Origin: WRAU01 sp964277385
GTDB lineage: Bacteria > Pseudomonadota > Alphaproteobacteria > WRAU01 > Hepatincolaceae
Assembly: GCA_964277385.1 (NCBI GenBank)
Contig: OZ195520.1
Span: 248,001 to 312,000, forward strand
DNA: 64,000 bases
Reading direction: 5' to 3'
A program made the translations under genes and the position numbers. Of the stretch, positions 48,176 to 57,120 are shown one piece after another (position 1 is the first letter of the stretch; the number at the start of each line of letters is the position of its first letter). The notes under the pieces were generated by a model that worked only from the letters and a program-made list of their open reading frames with translations, was not told where the DNA came from and searched no databases.

Positions 48176-48580
48176 TTATTTCAGGTAATTAAAAATAAGT
48201 TTATTAAAAATTTTTTTATTACAAGGTAAAGTAGGCAATTGATTTATTTTTTCTATTTTTACCCATTGTAATTCTTGATTAATTTTTGCTACAGGTTTAT
48301 TTTCCCATTTTTTACAAATATAAAAAAGAATCACATAATATTTCCCATTGTTTTGATATTCTGTAAATGTAAAAGGTGTTGCAGAATCTAAATCTAAGTT
48401 AATATTTAATTCTTCAAACAATTCTCTTTGTAGTGCTTTAATAGGGGCTTCATTTTCCTCTACCTTACCACCTGGAAACTGCCATAAACCTTTAAAATCA
48501 GGATTAATTTCATGTTTTTCAATTAATATTTCATTGTTTTCGTTAATTATAATCCCTGTACTAACATAAATTATTTTCAT
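48176..48580 (-). CDS. mutT: MutT-type Nudix hydrolase
   Basis: Nudix enzymes hydrolyse nucleoside diphosphate derivatives; MutT removes 8-oxo-dGTP. The 134-residue protein has a complete Nudix box at residues 38-60 (GGKVEENEAPIKALQRELFE followed by ELNI), with the catalytic R-E-x-x-E-E. The flanking WQFPGG and LQWVKIEKI near the end match MutT of relatives. Divergent from secA, with about 110 bp between them. Sanitation of oxidised dGTP is the likely role. Confidence 0.9.
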   Translation of the reverse strand: MKIIYVSTGIIINENNEILIEKHEINPDFKGLWQFPGGKVEENEAPIKALQRELFEELNINLDLDSATPFTFTEYQNNGKYYVILFYICKKWENKPVAKINQELQWVKIEKINQLPTLPCNKKIFNKLIFNYLK

Positions 48581-48694
48581 AATAACCCTTCAATTATTTA
48601 ATAAACAGTATTCTTAATAATAATCCATATTGTAAATAGTTAAAATATGTTTTATAATTTCTAGTATTTTAATGATTATTTGTAAAGGTTTAGT

Positions 48695-51295
48695 ATGTTT
48701 AACATTTTCTCTTCTTTTTTTAAAAATGCTAATGATAAAATTTTAAAAAAATATATTCCAATTGTAGAAAAAATTAACTCTTTAGAGAATTATTTTATCT
48801 CATTGGATGACAATTCTTTAAAACAAAAAACAGAAGAGTTTAAACTTAGACTTAAAAAGGGAGAAACTTTAAATTCTATACTTCCAGAGGCCTTTGCAAC
48901 CGTTCGTGAGGCTGCAAAAAGAGTTATAGGTCAAAGACATTTTGACGTTCAGTTAATGGGTGGTATTACTCTACATAACCACATGATTGCAGAAATGCTA
49001 ACAGGTGAGGGTAAGACACTGGTATCTACCTTACCAGCTTATCTTAATGCGTTAGAAGGAAAAGGGGTTCATATAATAACTGTTAATGATTATCTTGCAA
49101 AAAGAGATTCTGAAAATATGGGAAGAATTTTTAATTTTTTAGGATTATCAGTAGGGGTTGTTATTGCAGATATTTCAGAAGAAAATAGAAAACTTGCATA
49201 TGATTGTGATATAACCTACGGTACAAACAATGAATTTGGTTTTGATTATCTTAGAGATAATATGAAACTTACTATAGATGATATAATTCAAAGACCATTT
49301 AATTATGCAATTATAGATGAGATAGATTCAATCTTAATAGATGAAGCAAGAACGCCATTAGTAATATCTGGTGCTTCTGATGATAGAACCGAGCTTTATA
49401 AAATTGCTGATGGGTTTGTTAAGTTTTTTTCAAAAGATGAAGATTTTGATATAGATGAAAAACACAAAAATATCAATATCACGGAACAAGGTTTAGAAAA
49501 AGTAGAAAAATTATTATCTAAAGCTGGATTAATTTTAAATGGATCTTTATTTGATCCTCAAAATATTCAACTTTATCACTTTATTACACAGGCTCTTAGA
49601 TCTCACCACTTATTTAAAAAAGAAGTTGATTACATTATAAAAGAAGGGCAAGTTGTAATAATTGATGAATTCACTGGTAGAATGATGGATGGTAGAAGAT
49701 TTTCCGATGGATTGCATCAAGCTTTAGAAGCTAAAGAAGGATTAAAGATAAGGCAAGAAAATCAAACTTTAGCATCTATTACTTATCAAAATTATTTCAA
49801 AATGTATCCTAAGCTATCAGGTATGACAGGAACAGCAATGACAGAGGCTGTGGAATTTATAGAAATATATGGTTTAAAAGTAGTATCAATTCCTTCTCAA
49901 CTTCCAGTTATGAGAAAAGATTATAATGATGAAATTTATCTAACCTATAAAGATAAAGAAAATGCAATAACTCAAAGAGTTAAAGAGTGTTTTGAGAGAG
50001 GTCAACCAGTATTGATTGGTACTGTTAGTATTGAAAAATCGGAATCTTTATCAAGAGCTCTTTCAAAAAATAAAATTACTCATAATATATTGAATGCCAA
50101 ACACCATGCAAAAGAGGCATTTATTATATCTCAAGCTGGTAAATTAGGAGCTATAACTATTGCAACAAATATGGCAGGTCGTGGTACTGATATTCAGCTT
50201 GGTGGCAATCTTGATATGATTATCCAAAATGAAGATTTTAGTAATTTATCTGAGGATGAAAAGTTTGAGAAAATAGAGCAAATTAAAAAACAAGTTAAAG
50301 AAGATAAAGAAAAAGTTGCATCTCTGGGTGGCTTATTTGTTATAGGTACAGAAAGACACGAAAGTAGAAGAATAGATAATCAGCTAAGAGGACGTTCCGG
50401 AAGGCAAGGAGAAAATGGTGCATCTATGTTTTATATATCATTGGAAGATGATTTAATGAGGATCTTTGGATCTAATAAACTAGAAGGAACTTTAAAACGT
50501 TTAGGATTTAAAGAAGGAGAAGCTATATCTCACCCTATGATATCAAAAGCAATAGAAAAAGCACAAAAAAAAGTAGAACAATATAACTTTGAGGTTAGGA
50601 AGAACTTACTTAAATTTGATAATGTAATAAATGAGCAAAGACAAATAATCTACGAACAAAGAAAACAATTTATGTTAGGTAAAATTGATATCATGAGTGT
50701 TTTTTATGGAAACCTAGAAGAAATTTCTTCTAACATCATAGAAAGTCATTGTCCAGAAGATCAATATAGAGAATACTGGCAACTAAACAGTCTAAAAGCA
50801 GATTTACTTAGAGTATTTAATATTACAGATATAGATATAAATAAACTATTAATAGAGGATACTTTGTCTTTAGAAGAATTTCAAGATCTTGTAATTAATA
50901 ATTGTAAGGAAAAGGTTAAGAAAAAAATAGATGTAGCAGGTGAAGAAGTTTTTCATTCTATTATTAAAGATATAACCTTACAATTACTAGATTACGCATG
51001 GAAAAGAAATTTATTAGAATTGGATTATGTAAGAGGGTCTATTAATTTAAGAGCCTATGCAAATAAAGATCCTTTTAATGAATATCAAAAAGAGTCTTTT
51101 TATTTATTTACAAATATGTTAAGTGAATTTAAAGAAAGAGTAATAAGTGTAGTTAATCATTTAGAATTACAAATTAAACCTAAAGATGATTTTCCTAAAG
51201 AAAATATTCAATCTATAGATTTTTCTAAAGTTGGTAGAAATGATGTTTGTCTTTGTGGATCGGGTAAAAAATTTAAACAATGTCATGGTAAGTAA
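48695..51295 (+). CDS. secA: Preprotein translocase ATPase SecA
   Basis: SecA drives protein export through SecYEG. The 866-residue protein has a Walker A MLTGEGKTLVS, Walker B IIDEIDSILIDEARTPLVIS (two overlapping parts), the preprotein-binding region, NMAGRGTDIQLGG and the C-terminal zinc motif CLCGSGKKFKQCHG, which binds SecB. Length and motifs are normal. cvpA follows after 3 bp, so the two are probably translated together. Confidence 0.98.
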   Translation: MFNIFSSFFKNANDKILKKYIPIVEKINSLENYFISLDDNSLKQKTEEFKLRLKKGETLNSILPEAFATVREAAKRVIGQRHFDVQLMGGITLHNHMIAEMLTGEGKTLVSTLPAYLNALEGKGVHIITVNDYLAKRDSENMGRIFNFLGLSVGVVIADISEENRKLAYDCDITYGTNNEFGFDYLRDNMKLTIDDIIQRPFNYAIIDEIDSILIDEARTPLVISGASDDRTELYKIADGFVKFFSKDEDFDIDEKHKNINITEQGLEKVEKLLSKAGLILNGSLFDPQNIQLYHFITQALRSHHLFKKEVDYIIKEGQVVIIDEFTGRMMDGRRFSDGLHQALEAKEGLKIRQENQTLASITYQNYFKMYPKLSGMTGTAMTEAVEFIEIYGLKVVSIPSQLPVMRKDYNDEIYLTYKDKENAITQRVKECFERGQPVLIGTVSIEKSESLSRALSKNKITHNILNAKHHAKEAFIISQAGKLGAITIATNMAGRGTDIQLGGNLDMIIQNEDFSNLSEDEKFEKIEQIKKQVKEDKEKVASLGGLFVIGTERHESRRIDNQLRGRSGRQGENGASMFYISLEDDLMRIFGSNKLEGTLKRLGFKEGEAISHPMISKAIEKAQKKVEQYNFEVRKNLLKFDNVINEQRQIIYEQRKQFMLGKIDIMSVFYGNLEEISSNIIESHCPEDQYREYWQLNSLKADLLRVFNITDIDINKLLIEDTLSLEEFQDLVINNCKEKVKKKIDVAGEEVFHSIIKDITLQLLDYAWKRNLLELDYVRGSINLRAYANKDPFNEYQKESFYLFTNMLSEFKERVISVVNHLELQIKPKDDFPKENIQSIDFSKVGRNDVCLCGSGKKFKQCHGK

Positions 51296-51298
51296 AAA

Positions 51299-51757
51299 AT
51301 GGTTTTAAATAACTTGGATTATGCAATTCTTTTATTGGGTTTGTATATTATTTATCAGTCGGCAAAAAAAGGATTCATTGAAGAGTTTATAGGAGGACTT
51401 TCTTTAATTCTAGCTTTTAGTGTTACCTATGTTTTTGGTAGTGCCATTGAAAAAAAAATTTATGATCTTGTGGAAATTAAATTCTTAAGCATGACTATTT
51501 CATATGCTTTGATTTTTATTATAATGCTTAGTATATTTTATTACATAATTAGTTTGATTATACCTAAAATGATTATTAAAACATCAATAGATAGGATATT
51601 AGGAGTAGTTTTTGGTTTTATAAAATTTGGTTTTGTGATTTTATTTTTAGGCTATATTGTAGATTTAGTTTTTCCTAAAGAAATACAGCCAGATTTAGTT
51701 AAAGAATCGTATTTTAAACATTATTCTAAAAATATACTTGGCTATTTTTTAGAATAA
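51299..51757 (+). CDS. cvpA: CvpA-family membrane protein
   Basis: 152 residues with four membrane helices and the family start LDYAILLLGLYIIYQSAKKGFIEE. CvpA proteins are needed for colicin V production in E. coli and affect envelope stress tolerance; the mechanism is unknown. The start lies 3 bp after secA. The C-terminal tail is short, as in alphaproteobacteria. Confidence 0.88.
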   Translation: MVLNNLDYAILLLGLYIIYQSAKKGFIEEFIGGLSLILAFSVTYVFGSAIEKKIYDLVEIKFLSMTISYALIFIIMLSIFYYIISLIIPKMIIKTSIDRILGVVFGFIKFGFVILFLGYIVDLVFPKEIQPDLVKESYFKHYSKNILGYFLE

Positions 51758-51793
51758 GAGATAATATAATTATATTACCGATAGGAGCAAAAA

Positions 51794-52417
51794 ATGTTAC
51801 ATACTTCCAATTTTTTTGACACATTTTTAATAGCATTTTTTGCATTTTTTGCCACATTAGCTCCTGTTAATGTTTTAATTGTTTTTATGTCTTCAACAGG
51901 CAGGTATACATCAGAACAAAGAAAAAAAATTGCAATTAAATCTATCATAGTAGCATCTATAGTTTTAATAACAGTAATGTTATTTGGGACAGTTCTTTTT
52001 AAATTATTAGGTATTGATTTATCCGCGATAAGAACAGCTGGTGGTTTGTTATTATTATTAACGGCTTTTGGTATGATGTTTGGAGATGACAAGGAAAGTG
52101 TAGATATTAATTCTTCAAAAAAAGATATATCAGTATTTCCTATGGCAGTTCCTGTAATTGCAGGTCCAGCAGGTTTGACAAGTGTTATGTTGATTTTTCA
52201 AAGCTATGATGATGTTCTTTTAAAATTAAGTGTATTTACAGCTTTAATATTTAATTTGGTAGTAATAGTAGTTTTATTATTGCTTTCTGATAAAATAATA
52301 ACTAAAATTAAACAGTCGGTTATTGAAGTTTTTTTGAGAGTTGCAGGGTTAATTTTAGCATCTTTAGCGGTACAATTTATTTTTGATGGAATAAGAGAAG
52401 CAAGAATTTTAGGATAA
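51794..52417 (+). CDS. MarC-family integral membrane protein
   Basis: 207 residues with six helices. FFATLAPVNVLIVFMSSTGRY and PVIAGPAGLTSVMLIFQ are the two repeat signatures of the MarC/UPF0056 family, whose function is not established despite the multiple-antibiotic-resistance name. TAGGAG precedes the ATG. It lies 36 bp after cvpA and may share its transcript. Confidence 0.88.
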   Translation: MLHTSNFFDTFLIAFFAFFATLAPVNVLIVFMSSTGRYTSEQRKKIAIKSIIVASIVLITVMLFGTVLFKLLGIDLSAIRTAGGLLLLLTAFGMMFGDDKESVDINSSKKDISVFPMAVPVIAGPAGLTSVMLIFQSYDDVLLKLSVFTALIFNLVVIVVLLLLSDKIITKIKQSVIEVFLRVAGLILASLAVQFIFDGIREARILG

Positions 52418-52450
52418 TTTATTACAAAATAACTAGGGTATAATATAAAA

Positions 52451-53119
52451 ATGAAAATAGAAAAATCTTTGGTAAAAGAAATAGAACAAGATATTAAGAG
52501 AGATAAAATACTTAATTTATTGAAAACATACAGGAAACATATTTCTTATGTTATAATTAGTGTTGTTATTGGGTCCTGTATATACTTGGCTTATTCTATG
52601 TATATTAAGAATAAAGCGGATAATAATTCTGTTGTATTTTCTGAGGTTAAAGATGCTATGTCTGCTGGTGATATGTTAAAAGCTCTATCACTTTTAGATC
52701 ACTTAATAGATAATGGAACTAATGGATATGTTTTTGTTTCTTATTTAGAAAAAGTAAATATATTTATGGCTCAGGGTAACACAAAAGAAGCATTAGATGT
52801 TTTAAAAGAAGCATCTAAAAAAATTAGTTTGCCAACTTATTATGAACAAATGTTAAAATCTTTAGAATTTATAAATAGAATGAATAATAATGAAGGTGAA
52901 GATCTTAATAAATTGGCTTCTGAAATTGGAGAAAAATTAAATGAAACAGATCCATTTTATTTCCATAATTTGGAAATGTATGGAGCAACTTTGTTTATGT
53001 TGAAAGATAATGAAAAATCTTTATCTGCGTACACAAAAATTATAGATTCAGAAAAATCTCCTGCAGATATAAAAGAAAGAGCAAAAAGAGCTAAAGCAGT
53101 TCTTATAAGTTTTAAGTAA
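52451..53119 (+). CDS. YfgM-like membrane-anchored tetratricopeptide protein
   Basis: 222 residues with a cytoplasmic basic start, one membrane helix (YVIISVVIGSCIYLAYSMYI, about 34-53), and a periplasmic helical part with TPR-like repeats (MSAGDMLKALSLLDHLIDNG, TKEALDVLKEASKK, NEKSLSAYTKIID). YfgM proteins bind the SecYEG translocon and periplasmic chaperones. It is followed 4 bp later by a BamB-like gene and then der, the same order (yfgM-bamB-der) as in E. coli and many proteobacteria. Confidence 0.8.
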   Translation: MKIEKSLVKEIEQDIKRDKILNLLKTYRKHISYVIISVVIGSCIYLAYSMYIKNKADNNSVVFSEVKDAMSAGDMLKALSLLDHLIDNGTNGYVFVSYLEKVNIFMAQGNTKEALDVLKEASKKISLPTYYEQMLKSLEFINRMNNNEGEDLNKLASEIGEKLNETDPFYFHNLEMYGATLFMLKDNEKSLSAYTKIIDSEKSPADIKERAKRAKAVLISFK

Positions 53120-53123
53120 AATT

Positions 53124-54371
53124 ATGATTATTAGATATTTTAAAATAATATTTTCTGTTCTGTTTTTTCTAGGTTTTTTTAATTTTTGTGTTTGTGCACA
53201 AGATATAAAAAACTGGGAACAATTATATTATAATTTTGATGCTTTAATGCCAGTTATCTCTTTCAAAAACTTAAATAATGATGAATCTTTAGAAGATTTA
53301 AAATTTTCTAAATATGATATAAGTAGGTCTTATAGAAAAGGAAAGAGATCAATAAATTTTGTAATTAGAGATAATTATTTATATATGTTAGATTCTTCTA
53401 ATAATGTTGTTCTATTTTCCTTAGATAATAAAAAAGTAGTTAAAAGATATAATCTTGAAGGATATAAAAATCAAACCGCATCGGGTATGGCAATTTATGA
53501 AGATGATCTATATATAACTTTTGAAAATGGTACTTTGGTTTCATATTCTTTAAATCTATTAGAAATTGGTTGGACGGTTAATGTTGTTGATCCTATAAAC
53601 TCTGCACCTTTAATTAGCAATAATAAAGTATTTTTTGTTGCTAATAATACAGTTTATGCTGTTTCTTTAACGAGTAGATCTGTGTTATGGAATCATATAG
53701 GTTCAAAATCTGGGGTTTCTTTACGGAGTATATATGCTCCAACTATATATTCTAGTTATTTATTTTTAGGATTGTCTTCTTCAGATGTACTACTTTTAAG
53801 ACAAGAACAGGGAAATTTATTTTTTAAAACTAATATTTCTAATACAGGAGACGTTTCTTACAGAATTAACCCTATAATGGGAGATATTAAATCTCCCATT
53901 ATACCATATGATGATTCTAAAGGCACAAATATTATAGTTAGTTCTAATAATAGAATAGTCATGCTTAATTTAGAAAGTAAATCTGAGGTATGGAGAAATG
54001 TAAAAATTGGAAGTTATAGTACTCCTATAGTTAAAGGTAATTCTATAATTTTAATAGATACAGCAGGAACTTTAACTAGTTTGAGTGCAATAAATGGCGA
54101 AATTCAGTGGAAAAAAGTTTTAACAACCAAAGTAAAAACCAAAAAAAGAATTTTTTGGTATGGTCCAATAGAAGTTAATGGGGACCTATTTATTGCTAAT
54201 TCTGTTGGTGAAATTATGATGGTATCTAAAACTGATGGAACATTAAAATCTTATAAAAAGTTATTTTCCTTTAAAAAAGAAAAAATACTCTCTCCACCTG
54301 TTATAACATCAGAATATATCTCTGTCTTAAGTTCCTATGGTAACTTATACATTAATAAGATAAAAAAATAA
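53124..54371 (+). CDS. bamB: BamB-like outer membrane assembly beta-propeller
   Basis: BamB helps the BAM complex insert beta-barrel proteins into the outer membrane. The 415-residue protein has a signal peptide (to about residue 24, ending CVCAQD) and PQQ-like propeller blades with repeated W and G-x-L-x-x-x-S patterns such as NGTLVSYSL, AGTLTSLSAINGEIQWKK and VGEIMMVSKTDGTL. The signal end is not a clear lipobox, unlike E. coli BamB. It lies between the YfgM-like gene and der, which supports the call. Confidence 0.83.
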   Translation: MIIRYFKIIFSVLFFLGFFNFCVCAQDIKNWEQLYYNFDALMPVISFKNLNNDESLEDLKFSKYDISRSYRKGKRSINFVIRDNYLYMLDSSNNVVLFSLDNKKVVKRYNLEGYKNQTASGMAIYEDDLYITFENGTLVSYSLNLLEIGWTVNVVDPINSAPLISNNKVFFVANNTVYAVSLTSRSVLWNHIGSKSGVSLRSIYAPTIYSSYLFLGLSSSDVLLLRQEQGNLFFKTNISNTGDVSYRINPIMGDIKSPIIPYDDSKGTNIIVSSNNRIVMLNLESKSEVWRNVKIGSYSTPIVKGNSIILIDTAGTLTSLSAINGEIQWKKVLTTKVKTKKRIFWYGPIEVNGDLFIANSVGEIMMVSKTDGTLKSYKKLFSFKKEKILSPPVITSEYISVLSSYGNLYINKIKK

Positions 54372-54384
54372 GTAGAATCAAAAT

Positions 54385-55785
54385 ATGTTTAAAATAGCTG
54401 TTGTGGGTAGACCGAATGTTGGGAAGTCTACTCTTTTTAATTTTTTAAGTGGTAAAAATATAGCACTTACAGATCCAACTCCAGGATTAACAAGAGATCG
54501 TAAAGAAACAATTACTTCTTTATTTGATATGAATTTTCTTTTGGTTGATACTGGAGGATATGATGATTTAGATGATATTATTAATAAAAAAATCTGGGAA
54601 CAAGCTCTTTTAGCAATAGAAAAATCTCATGTTATCATTTTTATGCTAGATGGCAAAGCTGGTTTGAGTCCTATAGATTCATATTTGGCTGAAGTATTAC
54701 GTAAAATTTCAAAACCTGTAGTTTTATGTGTTAATAAAATAGATACAAGAGAAGCAAAGCAAAATTTATCATTATTTCATGAATTAGGGTTTAATAATAT
54801 TTGTCCTATTTCTGCTGCTCATAATGTTGGAATAGGCGGTTTATATGAAGTTTTAAATATACATTACAGGGAATACTTAAAAAACAACCCTGTTGAGGTA
54901 GAAAATGAAAAGCCAGAATTATCACTAGCTTTTGTTGGTAAACCTAATGCTGGTAAGTCAACAATTGTTAATAATCTATTAAATGAAGAAAGGGTTATTA
55001 CTAGTAATATTGCTGGTACGACAAGAGATTCTATTTATTTAGATTTATTTTATGATAATAAAAAAATTAAACTTATAGATACAGCCGGCTTAAGAAGAAG
55101 ATCAAATGTAGAAGAAGGTGTAGAAAAAATGGCAAATATGGATTCTATAAGAACCATAAACTTTGCTACTGTTGTGGCATTAGTAATTTCTGCCGAAGAG
55201 GGTTTAACTAAACAAGATTTAATATTAGCTAAGCATATTGTAGAAGAAGGAAGAGGTCTTGTAATTGTTGTTAATAAAATTGATTTAATCAAAAATAAAA
55301 AATCATTTTTAAATCATATTTCACAAACAATAGAAGATAATTTTTTTCAAATTAAGCATCCATATGTCTTAGGAATTTCTGCCTTAAAAGATTTTGATAT
55401 TACTATTATTATAAATACAGTATTAGAGCTTTATGAAAAATGGCAATTTAAAATTAATACATCAGCTTTAAACAGATGGTTAATTAGTGTTGTTGAAAAA
55501 AATCAACCTCCAACAGTTAAAGCAAAAAGACTAAAAATTAAATTTGCATCACAAGTTAAGACTCGTCCATCAACAATAAATATTTGGACAAATCTAAAGG
55601 AAGAATTTCCAGATAGCTATTTAAGATATTTGCAAAATGAATTTTATAAATCTTTTGATCTTTGGGGAAGTACAATAAGATTTAATTTGCAGAAGTCAGA
55701 TAATCCATATAAAGATAAGCCTCGTTTAAATAAAAGAGAAGTAAAAGTTATAGAAAATCGTAAAAAACGTGGTCGTAAAATTTAA
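54385..55785 (+). CDS. der: Ribosome assembly GTPase Der (EngA)
   Basis: Der has two GTPase domains in tandem and is needed for 50S subunit assembly. The 466 residues show G1 motifs GRPNVGKSTLFN (near 8) and GKPNAGKSTIVNNL (near 188), both NKxD motifs (NKID twice), switch motifs DTGGYDD and DTAGLRRRS, and the C-terminal KH-like domain with RWLISVVEKNQPP. The basic tail RKKRGRKI is typical. Last gene of the yfgM-bamB-der run. Confidence 0.97.
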   Translation: MFKIAVVGRPNVGKSTLFNFLSGKNIALTDPTPGLTRDRKETITSLFDMNFLLVDTGGYDDLDDIINKKIWEQALLAIEKSHVIIFMLDGKAGLSPIDSYLAEVLRKISKPVVLCVNKIDTREAKQNLSLFHELGFNNICPISAAHNVGIGGLYEVLNIHYREYLKNNPVEVENEKPELSLAFVGKPNAGKSTIVNNLLNEERVITSNIAGTTRDSIYLDLFYDNKKIKLIDTAGLRRRSNVEEGVEKMANMDSIRTINFATVVALVISAEEGLTKQDLILAKHIVEEGRGLVIVVNKIDLIKNKKSFLNHISQTIEDNFFQIKHPYVLGISALKDFDITIIINTVLELYEKWQFKINTSALNRWLISVVEKNQPPTVKAKRLKIKFASQVKTRPSTINIWTNLKEEFPDSYLRYLQNEFYKSFDLWGSTIRFNLQKSDNPYKDKPRLNKREVKVIENRKKRGRKI

Positions 55786-55893
55786 GTTAACTAGTTTAGT
55801 TAATAAATTGGCAAAAATTTTATTAATATAAGAACTTAGTTACTTACCCATATAAATAAAATCCATTTTTTACAAAAAGTCAATAATTTTTAA

Positions 55894-55920
55894 GATAATT
55901 ATATACTTAAAAGACCAAAA
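55894..55920 (+). repeat. Dispersed short repeat, copy 3
   Basis: GATAATTATATACTTAAAAG followed by ACCAAAA. It faces the reverse copy at 56979-57003, so the two bound the decayed patch between der and the M23 peptidase gene. Confidence 0.65.
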
Positions 55921-56007
55921 TAATAAAACCACCAATTATCAATTATAAATTGTAGTAAATTATAGAATCATGATAATATACTCTTATATATAAGTAGGAG
56001 TATTCTT

Positions 56008-56162
56008 ATGAAAAATTATAATCTAGAGAATGCAGATGCTGATAAATATAAATTATTAGAAGATAAAATCCAAGAATATATACTCAATATTAAATGTTTA
56101 GAAACAGTTTGGATTATTAAAACTAATAAAACAAGCACTCAAATACATAAACATTTATACGC
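56008..56162 (+). pseudogene. N-terminal fragment of an unknown gene cut by an IS fragment
   Basis: About 52 codons from an ATG with AGGAG upstream: NYNLENADADKYKLLEDKIQ, then LNIKCLETVWIIKTNKTSTQ. The pattern of a short N-terminal strand, helix and then V-W-I-I-K-T resembles small SinR/Cas2-like ferredoxin-fold proteins, but this is a weak impression. At about 56163 the sequence turns into the reversed IS1595-type fragment, and the frame continues only by chance to 56208. Confidence 0.4.
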
Positions 56163-56487
56163 TTTTGTAATGATACTCTTGAATCTTCTAATGCGGTACC
56201 AACTCTAACTGTAAATCTTTTGTTGCAAGAACTACATTTATAATGAATTCCATTATTGAATTTATAGATTTTATCATCATGTTTACAATGAGGACAAATT
56301 GGTTTATCTCCCCATCTTATTTGAGCAAATATTCACTACATTTTGCTTCAGTGTTAAAATGTTGAGCGAATTGTAATAAACTTTTGAATTCTAATTTCAT
56401 TAGCATAATACTCTTATAATTTTTTGGTTATAATAGTATTATACACCAGATTGCTTGGTTTTTTAACTGTTTTGTGCTATTGTGATA
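56163..56487 (-). mobile_element. IS1595-like fragment, second copy (reverse)
   Basis: Reverse complement of 14811-15135, with many point differences: the same left end TATCACAATA (56478-56487 on the minus strand), start codon region, and zinc-ribbon coding. A one-base deletion near 56325 in the codons for EYLAQMRW breaks the frame, and the 3' two thirds are missing. It is a dead remnant that interrupts the gene at 56008. Confidence 0.75.
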
Positions 56488-56505
56488 TTAATTAAGGTTA
56501 AGGCA

Positions 56506-56961
56506 ATGAAAAAGTTTATAGAATTTTTCAAGAAGCGTCACATTATCATTATTTCTTTATTGTCTTTACTTATAGGATTAGGATCTTTGAGTTTACTTAT
56601 AAAAAATGAAGTATCAAGTTATTCACATATAAAGAAAATACAAAAATTAAATAAGGATCGTTTAACTGATGCTTTAAATTATTATAATGAATTTTCTAAA
56701 ATAATTCAAAATCTTAAATTAAATACAAAATTCTCTGATATAGAAGATGGAGAAATATTACATAATCTATTGAATAGCTGTTATTATATATAAACAAATG
56801 ATATTAAAGATTCAAGATTAGTACCATCTCCTTTATGTAATACTAAAGTACAAAATATTTTTACAAGAATACGTTTCTTTGACAGTGAAATAAAAAGAAA
56901 AGAAATATTACAAGAAGTAGATAAATTAAAAATGGATATTAGTAACTTTTTAAAGAACTAA
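56506..56961 (+). pseudogene. Small membrane-anchored protein interrupted by a TAA
   Basis: Starts at an ATG with AAGG upstream, 18 bp after the IS end. It reads a basic start (KKFIEFFKKRH), one membrane helix (IIIISLLSLLIGLGSLSLLI) and a periplasmic helical region. A TAA at 56791-56793 stops it after 95 codons, but the same frame stays open for another 55 codons (VPSPLCNTKVQNIF, then SEIKRKEILQEVDKL) to a TAA at 56961. The two parts look like one protein of about 150 residues with one nonsense mutation. No family is recognised. Confidence 0.5.
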
Positions 56962-56978
56962 AAATTAATTTTTAAAAC

Positions 56979-57003
56979 TTTGGTCTTTAAGTATATAATT
57001 ATC
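56979..57003 (-). repeat. Dispersed short repeat, copy 4 (reverse)
   Basis: Reads TTTGGTCTTTAAGTATATAA then TTATC, the reverse complement of the copy at 55894. Confidence 0.65.
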
Positions 57004-57120
57004 ATTTTTAACGTAGGTATTGTTAAATTTCTCTTATAAAAAAGTTTATCGTTTATATGATAACCTCTTTATATATAAGATATACACTAAAGATAGTATA
57101 AAAATTCTTAAACAATATTG

